Of a stretch of 64,000 bases of DNA, positions 43,267-51,941 are shown one piece after another. The stretch is taken from the NCBI GenBank assembly GCA_050329415.1, contig JBHJOS010000050.1:49609-113608 (forward strand). Direction: 5' to 3'. Position 1 is the stretch's first letter. Every line of letters begins with the position of its first letter. The notes under the pieces are model-generated. The model was not told where the DNA came from. It saw only the letters and a program-made list of their open reading frames with translations, and ran no database searches. The position numbers and the translations under genes were made by a program. This DNA comes from JANNOG01 sp050329415. Lineage in GTDB: Bacteria > Actinomycetota > Actinomycetes > Actinomycetales > JBBAYJ01.

Positions 43267-45070
43267 GCCGGGCCCCCGCGGCGGGGACCGCGACGGCCGG
43301 CCCGCCCCGATCGCGGACCCGGGACCGGACCGGGCCCTGCTGTGGCTGCTGGGCACCCTGCTGCGGCCGCACTGGCGACCGCTGGCCGGGGCGCTCGCCG
43401 CCCTCGCCGGCTCGGCCGGGCTCGCCGCGGCCCCGCCGCTGCTGCTGCGCGAGGCCATCGACGGCCCGCTCGCCCGCGGGGACGCCGCCGGGCTCGTCCC
43501 GTACGCCTCGGCGTACGCCGGTGTGGCGGTGGCGGTCGTCGGCCTCCAGGCGGTGCAGACCGTGCTGCTCCAGCGGGCCGGCCAGCGGGCGCTGGCCGAC
43601 CTGAGGGCCCGGCTGTTCGGCCACGTCCTGAACGGCGGCCCGGCTCTGGGCGCCGCCGGCGGAGCCGGCGTCGGCGGGTCCGTGGCCCGGCTGACCGGCG
43701 ACGTCGATGCTCTCGAGGCGCTCCTCTCGGGGAGCATCGTGACGATCCTCACCGAGAGCGCCACCCTGGTCGTCGTCGTGGCGGTCATGCTCGTCCTCGA
43801 CTGGCGGATGGCGCTGCTGGTGCTCGCGGTACTGCCGCTCCTGCTCGGGGTCACCTGGGCGTTCCGGCGGCGCATCCGCCGCTCGTCCCGCGGGGAGCGG
43901 GCGGCGATGGCCCGGGTCGGCGGGGTGCTGGCGGAGCGGCTCCACGGCCTCGTCGTCGTCCAGCACTTCGGCGACGGCGCCGCGACGGCCCGCGCCTTCG
44001 ACGAGGCCAATGCCGAGCATCGCCGCGCGCTGCTGTCGCTGCGCCGGCACAGTGCGGCATTCCTCGCGGTCCAGGAGGTGGTGGCCGCGGCCGGGCTGGC
44101 GGTGGTGCTGGTCGGCGGCGGCGCCGCCGTGCTGGCGGGGGCGACGACAGTGGGCACCCTGGTGGCCTTCACCCAGTACGCCGACCGGACGTTCGCCCCG
44201 GTTCTCAAGCTCTCGGAGGAGTACAACGCGATCCAGATCGCGCTCGGCGCGGCCGAGCGCATCTCCGCCCTGTTGCGGACCCGGCCCACGGTGCGGGAGC
44301 CCGAGGAGCCGGTGCCCCTCGCCGAGCCGGTCCGGGGGGCGCTGGACCTCAAGGGCGTGTCCTTCGGCCACCGGCCCGACACCCGGGTGCTGCACGAGGT
44401 CACGGTGTCCATCCCGGCCGGGCAGACCGTGGCCCTCGTCGGGGCCACCGGCGCGGGCAAGTCCACCCTGGCGGCGCTGGTCGCGCGGGTCCACGACCCG
44501 GAAGAGGGCGAAGTGCTGCTGGACGGGGTGCCGGTCGCCGCGCTCCGCCTGGCCGACCTGCGGCGAGCGGTGACCGTGGTGCCGCAGGACCCGGTGTGCC
44601 TGGCGGGCACGATCACGTTCAACATCCGGCTCTACCGCGACGACGTGAGCGACGACGACGTCCGCCGGGCGGCCGAGGCCGCCGGGGCGGCGGCCCTCGT
44701 CGAGGGCCTCCCCGGGGGCTACGACTTCCCGGTGGCCCCGGGCGGGGCCAACCTGTCGGCCGGCCAGCGCCAGCTGGTGGCGCTGGCCCGCGCCGTGGCC
44801 CTGTGCCCGCGCGGAGTACTCGTGCTCGACGAGCCGACCAGCAGGATCGACCCCCGGACCGAGTCCCTGGGCAGGGCCGACCTGCGCCGGGCGCTCGCGG
44901 GGCGGACCAGTGTGATCATCGCCCACCGGCTGGCGACGGTCCGCCACGCCGACCGGATCCTCGTGCTGGACGGCGGCCGCGTGGTCGAGGACGGCTCGCA
45001 CGAGGAACTGCTCGCCCGGGACGGCCCGTACTGGCGCCTGCACGGGCCGGCCGGTCCGGCGCCGTCGTGA
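43250..45070 (+). CDS. ABC exporter half-transporter, catalytic partner
   Basis: A 606-residue exporter half with membrane domain and ATPase. Walker A is GATGAGKSTL, the signature is LSAGQRQLVALARAV (slightly atypical), Walker B with catalytic Glu is GVLVLDEPTSRID, and the H-loop is VIIAHRLATVRHADR. All catalytic residues are present, so this is the active partner of the preceding degenerate half. I chose GTG 43250, which overlaps the first gene by 17 bases; the first homologous sequence is LLWLLGTLLRPHWRPL. The substrate is unknown; drug or lipid export is typical. Confidence 0.88.
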   Translation: MPRAAEPGPRGGDRDGRPAPIADPGPDRALLWLLGTLLRPHWRPLAGALAALAGSAGLAAAPPLLLREAIDGPLARGDAAGLVPYASAYAGVAVAVVGLQAVQTVLLQRAGQRALADLRARLFGHVLNGGPALGAAGGAGVGGSVARLTGDVDALEALLSGSIVTILTESATLVVVVAVMLVLDWRMALLVLAVLPLLLGVTWAFRRRIRRSSRGERAAMARVGGVLAERLHGLVVVQHFGDGAATARAFDEANAEHRRALLSLRRHSAAFLAVQEVVAAAGLAVVLVGGGAAVLAGATTVGTLVAFTQYADRTFAPVLKLSEEYNAIQIALGAAERISALLRTRPTVREPEEPVPLAEPVRGALDLKGVSFGHRPDTRVLHEVTVSIPAGQTVALVGATGAGKSTLAALVARVHDPEEGEVLLDGVPVAALRLADLRRAVTVVPQDPVCLAGTITFNIRLYRDDVSDDDVRRAAEAAGAAALVEGLPGGYDFPVAPGGANLSAGQRQLVALARAVALCPRGVLVLDEPTSRIDPRTESLGRADLRRALAGRTSVIIAHRLATVRHADRILVLDGGRVVEDGSHEELLARDGPYWRLHGPAGPAPS

Positions 45071-45194
45071 CCGCGCCGAGCGGACGTCCACGGGGCCGCG
45101 GGTCCGGGGGGGCCGCGGGTCGGGAGGGCCGCGAGAGGCACGCAGCCCCCGGCGGGCGTTGACGCCCACCGCGTCCCGGCGGGAGGCTCGAGGC

Positions 45195-45692
45195 GTGAGC
45201 GATGGCGCGACTTCCGGGGCGACGGCAGGTGACGTCACCGGGGCGAAGCCCGGGCCGATGTCCCGACCGCCGACCCGGACCGGTCCGCCCACGTGGGCGC
45301 GGCGACTGGTGACCATCCTGACCGCGGCCGGGATCAACGGCGTGGTCTGGGTGGTGGCGGTGCGGGCCGCGGGGCTCGACCTCACCGTGGCCGCCCCGGG
45401 GCAGGGCCGCCAGGAGGTCGGCCTCGGAGTGGTCGTGCTCACCACCGTCGCCGCCGGGCTGGTCGCGTGGGTGCTGCTGGCGGTGCTCGCGTGGGTGCTG
45501 CTGGCGGTGCTCCGTCGGGTGTCACCGCACGGGCTGGAGGTCTGGACCGTCGTCGCAGTCGTGGTGACCGCGCTGTCCCTGGCCGCTCCCCTGCTGTCCG
45601 AGGGGTCGGGCACCGATCGGGCCGCCCTCGGGCTGATGCACGTCGCCGCGGCCGTGACTGTCGTCGTCGGCTTCCGGCGGGGGTCCCGCTGA
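45195..45692 (+). CDS. Small four-helix membrane protein (DUF6069-like)
   Basis: A 165-residue protein with a 35-residue polar N-terminus and four hydrophobic helices (near residues 37-55, 75-105, 112-130 and 140-160). The layout and the first-helix sequence LVTILTAAGINGVVWVVA recall a family of actinobacterial membrane proteins of unknown function. The middle helix contains a duplicated AWVLLAVL unit. GTG 45195 is the only suitable start. No function can be given. Confidence 0.65.
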   Translation: MSDGATSGATAGDVTGAKPGPMSRPPTRTGPPTWARRLVTILTAAGINGVVWVVAVRAAGLDLTVAAPGQGRQEVGLGVVVLTTVAAGLVAWVLLAVLAWVLLAVLRRVSPHGLEVWTVVAVVVTALSLAAPLLSEGSGTDRAALGLMHVAAAVTVVVGFRRGSR

Positions 45693-45780
45693 CCGCGCTG
45701 CCCCGAGGCAGCACTGCCCCGAGACTCACCGCCCAGGGCGCCCCCAGCAGACGTCCAGACTCGTGGCGCACCCTGGTGTC

Positions 45781-46494
45781 ATGTCCCTCACCGTGACCGA
45801 CGCACCCACCCGGCTGCTGGTGGTTGACGACGAACCGTCCATCCGGGATCTGCTCGCCGCCTCGCTGCGCTACGCCGGGTACTCCGTCGCCACCGCCGAG
45901 GACGGAGCCGGCGCCCTGGCCGCCGCGGACAAGGACGCCCCCGACCTCGTCGTGCTCGACGTCATGCTGCCCGACATGGACGGCTTCGACGTCACGCGCA
46001 AGCTGCGCGAGCGGGGTCGCGACGTCCCCGTCCTGTTCCTCACCGCTCGCGACGACGTCGACGACAAGGTCAAGGGGCTGACGGTGGGCGGCGACGACTA
46101 CGTCACCAAGCCGTTCAGCCTCGAGGAGGTGGTCGCCCGGATCCGGGCCGTGCTGCGCCGCTCCGGCCACGCCGAGGCCCAGCCCGCCAACCGGCTGACC
46201 TACGCCGACCTGGAGCTCGACGAGGACGCCCACGAGGTGCGCCGCGCCGGTCGGGCGGTCGAGCTGTCCCCGACGGAGTTCAAGCTGCTCCGCTACCTCA
46301 TGCACAACCCCAACCGGGTGCTGTCGAAGAGCCAGATCCTCGACCACGTGTGGGACTACGACTTCGGCGGGGACGGCGCGATCGTCGAGTCGTACATCTC
46401 CTACCTGCGCCGCAAGATCGACAAGGTGGGCCCGCCGCTCATCCACACCAAGCGCGGGGTCGGCTATGTGCTCCGCCTTCCCCCCGGTGCCTGA
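45781..46494 (+). CDS. OmpR-family response regulator
   Basis: A 237-residue response regulator. The receiver domain has the acidic pair in VVDDEPS, phosphoacceptor Asp60 in VVLDVMLPDMDG, Thr in FLTARDD and Lys in YVTKPFSLEE. A winged-helix DNA-binding domain follows (LSPTEFKLLRYLMHNPNRVL, ending RGVGYVLRLP). It is paired with the sensor kinase gene 18 bases downstream. The ATG at 45781 matches the usual start; a GTG six codons upstream is also open. It resembles the TcrA/PrrA-type regulators of mycobacteria; the target genes are unknown. Confidence 0.92.
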   Translation: MSLTVTDAPTRLLVVDDEPSIRDLLAASLRYAGYSVATAEDGAGALAAADKDAPDLVVLDVMLPDMDGFDVTRKLRERGRDVPVLFLTARDDVDDKVKGLTVGGDDYVTKPFSLEEVVARIRAVLRRSGHAEAQPANRLTYADLELDEDAHEVRRAGRAVELSPTEFKLLRYLMHNPNRVLSKSQILDHVWDYDFGGDGAIVESYISYLRRKIDKVGPPLIHTKRGVGYVLRLPPGA

Positions 46495-46512
46495 CCGGCG
46501 GTCGGCCTCGCC

Positions 46513-47931
46513 GTGGGGCTGACGGTCGCGACCCGGGCGGCCTCCCGGGTCAGCATCCGGCTGCGCCTGGTCGCCATCCTCGTGTCGGCGATCGTGCTCA
46601 CCACACTGGTGTTCGGCGCGGTGCTGCTGGTGACGGTGCGGACGGTGCTCGTCGAGCGCATCGACTCCCAGCTGGCCGCGGGACAGCCCCTTGCGCAGCA
46701 GACCTTCGACGACCTCACGCAGCGCGGGTCGAGCCCCATCCCCAGCGACTACGTCGTCGTCGTCGCCATCGAGGGGCAGACCGAGCCGTGGGTGGGCAGG
46801 TCCCAGGTGGCGACCGTGGCCGGGACCCCGGACACCCGGGAGATCGGCACCGCCGGCCAGCAGCCGCCAGGCCGGCCGTACACCGTCCCGGACCAGGACG
46901 GCGACCCGCCGTGGCGGGTCGTCACCTACCCGCTGCGCTCCGGGCTCGGGTCGGTGTCGGTGGCGCTGCCGTTCGACGCCGACCGGACCGCGGTCAGCCT
47001 CGCCCGCCGGACAGTGCTCATCGGGCTCGCGGTGGCGGCGCTCGCGGCTCTGATCGGATCGTGGGCGGTGGCCCGGTCGCTGCGCCCGCTGCGCGACGTC
47101 GAGACCACGGCGGCGGCCATCGCGGCCGGGGACTTCTCCCGGCGGATGCCGGAGGGCGCTCAGGACACCGAGGTCGGCCGCCTCACCCGGGCCCTCAACG
47201 GCATGCTCGCCCAGATCGAGTCGGCGATCCGGTCCCGGGAGCGCTCGCGGGACCGGATGCGGCAGTTCGTCGCCGACGCCAGCCACGAGCTGCGGACCCC
47301 GCTGGCCGCCATCCGCGGCTACGCGGAACTGCACCGACAGGGCGCCGTCCCGCCGCAGGAAGTGGCGGCCACCTTCGACCGGATCGAGGGCGAGTCGACC
47401 CGCCTCGGCGCCCTCGTGGAGGACCTGCTCGCGCTGGCGCGCCTGGACGAGCAGCGCCCGCTGCGCCGGGAGCCGGTGGACCTGGCGGTCCTGGCGATCG
47501 ACACCGCCGCGTCCGTCCGGGCGCTGGACCCGCGGCGATCGGTCCGGGTCGGCGACGGCAACGGCGGGCCGGTGCAGCCGGTGGTGGTGACCGGCGACGA
47601 CGACCGGCTGCGGCAGGTGCTGGCCAACCTCGCCGGCAATGCCGTCGCCCACACCCCGGCGGGCACCTCGGTGGAGATCGCGGTCCGCCGAGACGACGGC
47701 AGCGCCGTCGTCGATGTCGTCGACCACGGCCCGGGTATCCCGGCCGAGGCCCGGGCGCGGGTCTTCGAGCGCTTCGCCCGCCTCGACGCCTCCCGCAGCC
47801 GAGGCCGGGGCGGCGGCGCAGGGCTAGGGTTGTCGATCGTGGCGTCCGTGGTCGACGCCCACGGGGGTGAGGTCGAGGTCCTCGACACCCCCGGCGGCGG
47901 CGCCACCCTGCGGGTCCGGCTGCCGGTCTGA
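46513..47931 (+). CDS. Sensor histidine kinase
   Basis: A 472-residue membrane kinase. Transmembrane helix 1 lies near residues 17-42 and helix 2 near 168-190, enclosing an extracellular sensor domain of about 125 residues. A HAMP linker follows. The H-box is DASHELRTPLAAIRGY with phosphorylated His258, the N-box is NLAGNAVAHT, and the G-boxes are DHGPGIP and GGGAGLGLSIV. It phosphorylates the response regulator encoded 18 bases upstream. The sensor domain resembles no family I recognise, so the signal is unknown. Confidence 0.92.
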   Translation: MGLTVATRAASRVSIRLRLVAILVSAIVLTTLVFGAVLLVTVRTVLVERIDSQLAAGQPLAQQTFDDLTQRGSSPIPSDYVVVVAIEGQTEPWVGRSQVATVAGTPDTREIGTAGQQPPGRPYTVPDQDGDPPWRVVTYPLRSGLGSVSVALPFDADRTAVSLARRTVLIGLAVAALAALIGSWAVARSLRPLRDVETTAAAIAAGDFSRRMPEGAQDTEVGRLTRALNGMLAQIESAIRSRERSRDRMRQFVADASHELRTPLAAIRGYAELHRQGAVPPQEVAATFDRIEGESTRLGALVEDLLALARLDEQRPLRREPVDLAVLAIDTAASVRALDPRRSVRVGDGNGGPVQPVVVTGDDDRLRQVLANLAGNAVAHTPAGTSVEIAVRRDDGSAVVDVVDHGPGIPAEARARVFERFARLDASRSRGRGGGAGLGLSIVASVVDAHGGEVEVLDTPGGGATLRVRLPV

Positions 47932-48005
47932 CGCCGACGCCCGCCGCAAGACGAGCCGCCGACCGTCACGCGGCCTCCGACCAGGGCGGACGTCACGTCG
48001 GAAAG

Positions 48006-48040
48006 CGAGTATCCGAATCTGACTCAGGTTCGGATACTCG
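48006..48040. promoter_or_regulatory. 35-bp near-perfect palindrome
   Basis: Left arm CGAGTATCCGAATCTGA and right arm TCAGGTTCGGATACTCG flank a single central C. All positions pair except one (T48018 against G48028, a wobble pair in RNA). It lies between the kinase stop and the hydrolase/TetR unit. It may be a TetR-type operator for that unit, a rho-independent-like terminator without T-tract for the kinase transcript, or both. Confidence 0.6.
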
Positions 48041-48060
48041 GGCCATCGACCAATGCCCCG

Positions 48061-49029
48061 GCCCTCGATCCCGCCCTCACCGGATACCCGATTGACGGCA
48101 CCTGGCGCCGTGTCGTCGCCCGGTTCCCCGAGGAGTACCGGCCCGGCGCCTCGCCGGTCACGACCCCCGAGCAGTCGTGGTGGCGCTGGCGCGACTGCGA
48201 CGTCCACCTCGACACCTACCACCCCCGGGCCGCCGACGGCTCGCCCGCCCCGGCGCCCGCCACGCTTGTCGTCCTGCACGGCGGTGGCGGGAACGGGCGC
48301 CTCGTTGGCCCGCTGGGTGCCATGGCCGCGCGGGCGGGCTTCGCCGCCGTGGTGCCCGACCTGCCGGGCTACGGCGTGACCCGGGTCCCCGACCGGCGCG
48401 GCATCCGCTACCCGGACTGGGTGGCGCTGGCCGCCGACCTCGTCCGGGCCCAGCCGGGACCGGTCGTGGTGGCGGGGCTGAGCATGGGCGGCATGCTCGC
48501 CTACGACGCCGTGGCGGCGGCCGGCGTCGCGGCGCCGATCCTCGCGAGCTGCCTGCTCGACACCACCGACCCCGCGGTGCGCCGGGGCATCGCACGCCAC
48601 CCGTGGCTGGGGGCCGCGGCCCGCCCGGCCCTGGCGCGCCTGTCACGGGCGGACCGGATGCTCGTGCCGGTCAGGCTCCTCGCTCCGATGCACCGCATCG
48701 CCAACGACCGGGAGCTGTCCCGCGCGATCGTCGCCGACCCGACCAGCGGCGGCACCCGGATGCCGCTCGGCTTCTTCCGGTCCTACCTCGCCAGCCGTCG
48801 CTCCCCCGAGCCCGAGCGCTTCGCCGGCCGACTCGTGCTGGCTCACCCGGACGCCGACCCCTGGACCCCGGTGGAGCTCAGCCTGCGGTTCCTGCACCGC
48901 GCCCCGGCCGCGACCCGGGAGGTGGTGCTGCTCGAGCGCACCGGGCACCTGCCGTTCGAGCGGCCCGGCGTCGACCAGCTCGCGGACGTCGTCGCCCGGG
49001 AGCTCACGGCCGCGGCGACCGCGGCGTGA
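48061..49029 (+). CDS. Alpha/beta hydrolase (start codon unclear)
   Basis: An alpha/beta-hydrolase of about 320 residues. The oxyanion segment is VVLHGGGGNGRL, the nucleophile elbow is GLSMGGM, an Asp region is AHPDADPW, and the catalytic His is in ERTGHLPFE. Homologous sequence begins near 48061 (ALDPALTGYPIDGTWRRVV), but that frame has no ATG, GTG or TTG between the kinase stop (47929) and 48322. An ATG at 48053 is one frame off, so either a small indel near 48056-48060 or a rare start (CTG 48019 or ATT 48091) must be assumed. Starting at 48322 would delete the oxyanion strand. It overlaps the TetR gene (GTGA). Confidence 0.75.
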   Translation, partial: ALDPALTGYPIDGTWRRVVARFPEEYRPGASPVTTPEQSWWRWRDCDVHLDTYHPRAADGSPAPAPATLVVLHGGGGNGRLVGPLGAMAARAGFAAVVPDLPGYGVTRVPDRRGIRYPDWVALAADLVRAQPGPVVVAGLSMGGMLAYDAVAAAGVAAPILASCLLDTTDPAVRRGIARHPWLGAAARPALARLSRADRMLVPVRLLAPMHRIANDRELSRAIVADPTSGGTRMPLGFFRSYLASRRSPEPERFAGRLVLAHPDADPWTPVELSLRFLHRAPAATREVVLLERTGHLPFERPGVDQLADVVARELTAAATAA

Positions 49030-49670
49030 GCGGCCGCGCGGCGCGGGTGCCTCCGACCGGTCCGCGGCGGCACCCGCGCCAGGCGCGCGCCCGGCAGACC
49101 GTGGAGTTCGTCCTCGAGGCCGCTGCCCAGCTGTTCGCCGAGGCCGGGTACCGGGCGACGACCACCAACCACGTGGCGGCCCGGGCCGGGGTCTCCGTCG
49201 GCACCCTCTACCAGTACTTTCCGCACAAGGACGCGCTGCTGCTGGCGCTGGCGGAGCGCCACGTCACCGAGGGGACGACGGCGCTGCGCGCGGTCTCGAC
49301 CGCGCTGCGGGAGTCGGGCGCCGGGTGGCAGGACGTGGCCCGGACCCTCGTCGAGTCGGTGGTGGCGCTCAACGCCTCGCCGCTGCACGTCGTGCTCGCC
49401 GACCAGGCGCCGCGCACGCCGGAGCTGCTCGCCCTGGTGGCGGAGCTGCACGACGCCATGGCGGCCGAGGTGACCGGCCACCTGGTCCGGCTGGGCCGAG
49501 GCGGACGGCACCCGGATCTCCGGGCCCGGCTGCTGGTGTCGGCGGTCGACGCGACGGTGCACGAGGTCGTCATCCGGCAGCCGGACCGGCCGGCGGCCGT
49601 CGCGGAGCTGGTCGCGGTCTGCGTCCGCGCCGCCCCGCCGGAGAACGACGGCGTGTCGTCGGCACCGTGA
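49026..49670 (+). CDS. TetR-family transcriptional regulator
   Basis: A 214-residue regulator. The N-terminal helix-turn-helix domain is textbook: VEFVLEAAAQLFAEAGYRAT, then NHVAARAGVSVGTLYQYFPH with K and D following. The ligand domain is about 140 residues, ending HEVVIRQPDRPAAVAE. The GTG overlaps the hydrolase stop, so it likely controls its own operon, possibly through the palindrome at 48006-48040. The N-terminal 20 residues (basic, Arg/Pro-rich) may help DNA binding. The ligand is unknown. Confidence 0.9.
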   Translation: MSGRAARVPPTGPRRHPRQARARQTVEFVLEAAAQLFAEAGYRATTTNHVAARAGVSVGTLYQYFPHKDALLLALAERHVTEGTTALRAVSTALRESGAGWQDVARTLVESVVALNASPLHVVLADQAPRTPELLALVAELHDAMAAEVTGHLVRLGRGGRHPDLRARLLVSAVDATVHEVVIRQPDRPAAVAELVAVCVRAAPPENDGVSSAP

Positions 49671-49700
49671 CACGAGCGGACGTCAGAGCGACCGCTCGTG
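49671..49700. terminator. Bidirectional stem-loop terminator
   Basis: CACGAGCGG (49671-49679) and CCGCTCGTG (49692-49700) form a perfect 9-bp stem with a 12-base loop, between the convergent TetR gene and the small minus-strand gene (it covers that gene's last codons). There is no long T-tract, as is usual in actinobacteria. Confidence 0.55.
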
Positions 49701-49916
49701 GTGTTCGATGTCCGCGAGGAGCCCGGAGACCCGGTCTCTCAGGTCCGACAGGACCTCTGATTCGGAACGCTCGCCAGGGCCATCGGTCTCCGGGTCCACG
49801 GAGTCGCGGTAGGGATCGAGCAGCGCCAGGAGCGCCCGCGCCTCGCGTCCGGAGAGGGCCAGCGCGACGGGCTGCCGGCGGCGCAACTCCTCCAGGGTCC
49901 AATCAGGTGTCGACAT
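49683..49916 (-). CDS. Small hypothetical protein
   Basis: A 77-residue acidic protein beginning MSTPDWTLEELRRRQPVAL. It is predicted all-helical, with a heptad-like LLALLDPYRD and a second helix SEVLSDLRDRVSGLLADIEHH. There is no membrane segment and no Cys. The ATG is preceded by GGGAGGCCACACC, a good ribosome site. It may be a small regulatory or structural protein. I do not recognise it, and the neighbours do not suggest a role. Confidence 0.7.
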   Translation of the reverse strand: MSTPDWTLEELRRRQPVALALSGREARALLALLDPYRDSVDPETDGPGERSESEVLSDLRDRVSGLLADIEHHERSL

Positions 49917-50003
49917 GGTGTGGCCTCCCGATGAATCGACGCCAGGGGACGAACGAGGAGAGGAACTTCCTCGGCGTCCTGAGAAGCGCGAGCGATCTGC
50001 AAG

Positions 50004-51833
50004 CTAGGCCAGGAGCTGGCGGCGGGCCAGGTCGCGGTAGAGCGGGGAGGTCTCGACGAGCTCGCCGTGGGTGCCGGTGGCGACGACCCGGCCGGAGTCG
50101 AGGACGACGATCCGGTCGGCGCGGGCGACGGTGCTGAGCCGGTGGGCGATGACGAGCACGCTGGTGGTCCGGCCGGCAGCGGAGATCGCGTCCGCCAGGG
50201 CCGCCTCGTTGGCCGCGTCGAGGTTGGCGGTCGGCTCGTCGAGCAGCAGCAGCGAGGCCCCGGCCAGCAGCGCCCGGGCGATGGCGAGCCGCTGGCGCTC
50301 GCCGCCGGACAGCAGGACCCCGTCGTCGCCGACCGGCGCCGCCAGCCCGAGCGGCGAGCGGTCGACGACACCGAGCAGGTTGACCGTCGCGAGAACCTGC
50401 CGAAGGTCGGCGTCGGTGGCGTCCGGCGCGCCCAGGCGGAGGTTCTCGGCGATGGTGCCGGCCAGGGCGGGGGCGTCCTGCTCGACGTAGGCCATCCGGG
50501 CACGCAGGTCGTCGTGGGACAGGTCTCGGACGTCGACCCCGTCGACCAGCACGGCGCCGCCGTCGACCTCGTAGAACCGCTCGACCAGGGCGAAGATCGT
50601 CGACTTCCCCGCCCCTGACGGGCCGACCAGCGCCGTCGTGCCGCCGCGGACGGCCTCGAAGGACACCCCGCCCAACGCTCGCGGCCCGTCGACGTAGGTG
50701 AAGACGACGTCCCGGAACTCGACCGGCGGGGCCGTGCGATCCGGCGTCCCGCTCCGGGGCGACGGCGCGAGGTCCGGCCGGGCCGGCGCCGCTGCGGCCT
50801 CGTCGGGCAGGGCGAGCACCTCCTCGATCCGCCCGACCGCGCCCAGCCCGGACTGCACCGCCGTTGCCGCCTGGATCGCCGATGCCAGCGGCTGGATCAG
50901 CAGGAACAGCAGGAACACGAACGCCACGAGGTCCTCGATGCCGGCCGCCCCGGAGGCCACCCGCGCACCGCCGATCCCGAGCACGGCGATGAAGGCGCCC
51001 TGGATCGCGACCGCCGCCACCGGCCCGAGGACGGCCTCGACCCGGGCCAGGCGCACCCCGGCACCGAACGCCGAGCGCACCGCGGCCTCCACGAGCCGCC
51101 CCTCGCGCTCCTCGGCCCGGGCCGCCCGGACCGTCCGGACGGCGCCGATCGCCCGGTCGACGCCCGCCGTCATGTCCCCCACCGCCTCCTGGGCCTCGCG
51201 GGTGAGGCGCTGGATGCGCCGGACCACCGTGCCGGCGGCGGCGAGCACGATGCCCACCGCCACCACGGTGACCCCCAGCAGGACCGGGTCGACGACGCCC
51301 ATGAGGACCAGCGCTCCGCCCGCCGTGACGACCCCCGACGCGGCGTCGACCACGCCCGACTGCACGACGACGCGCAGGAGGGTGGTGTCGGCACCCACCC
51401 GGGACAGCAGATCGCCCCCCCGGCGGCGGTCGAACTCGGCGACCGGCAGCCGCAGCACGTGGCGGGTGAGCCGCAGGCGGGCGTCGCGGACCACCGCTTC
51501 GCCGGTGCGGCGCAGCACGTAGGCCTGCACCCCGGAGAGAACCGCCGCCACCAGCAACGCCGCCACCAGGACCGCCGCGGCGACGACGCCCTCGCGCGAC
51601 AGCCCCTCCGGCCCGACCGCCGCGACCACCTCGCGGGCCAGCAGCGGCTGGGCGAGGGCCGCCGCGGCCGTGACGAGCGCGAGACCAGCCGCGAGTGCGA
51701 GAGCCCGGGTGTGCGGTCGCAGGTAGCGCAGCAGGACCCGGACGCGCAGAGAGGCGCCGGGCGCGCCCCGTCGGCGGCGGCCGACCGCGGGAATGGGCGA
51801 GGACGAGGCCGGGGCGTCGGCTGCCGTGGTCAT
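50004..51833 (-). CDS. ABC exporter (membrane domain fused to ATPase)
   Basis: A 609-residue half-transporter, probably acting as a homodimer. Six transmembrane helices lie between residues 35 and 330. The ATPase has Walker A GPSGAGKSTI, signature LSGGERQRLAIARALL, Walker B LLLLDEPTANLD and H-loop VLVIAHRLSTVARADR, all intact. ATG 51833 (MTTAADAPASSS) is followed by 27 polar residues. It resembles MsbA/BmrA-type multidrug exporters; the substrate is unknown. The closest gene is the divergent protease. Confidence 0.9.
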   Translation of the reverse strand: MTTAADAPASSSPIPAVGRRRRGAPGASLRVRVLLRYLRPHTRALALAAGLALVTAAAALAQPLLAREVVAAVGPEGLSREGVVAAAVLVAALLVAAVLSGVQAYVLRRTGEAVVRDARLRLTRHVLRLPVAEFDRRRGGDLLSRVGADTTLLRVVVQSGVVDAASGVVTAGGALVLMGVVDPVLLGVTVVAVGIVLAAAGTVVRRIQRLTREAQEAVGDMTAGVDRAIGAVRTVRAARAEEREGRLVEAAVRSAFGAGVRLARVEAVLGPVAAVAIQGAFIAVLGIGGARVASGAAGIEDLVAFVFLLFLLIQPLASAIQAATAVQSGLGAVGRIEEVLALPDEAAAAPARPDLAPSPRSGTPDRTAPPVEFRDVVFTYVDGPRALGGVSFEAVRGGTTALVGPSGAGKSTIFALVERFYEVDGGAVLVDGVDVRDLSHDDLRARMAYVEQDAPALAGTIAENLRLGAPDATDADLRQVLATVNLLGVVDRSPLGLAAPVGDDGVLLSGGERQRLAIARALLAGASLLLLDEPTANLDAANEAALADAISAAGRTTSVLVIAHRLSTVARADRIVVLDSGRVVATGTHGELVETSPLYRDLARRQLLA

Positions 51834-51941
51834 CACGGGCTCAACGCCGCGTCGGCCGGGATCGTGCCGAGGGCCGCGCCACTCAGCGTCTTCCCAGCCC
51901 ACTCGCACTGTCGATGCAGGTCATCGCGTTCCCCTGGGGGC

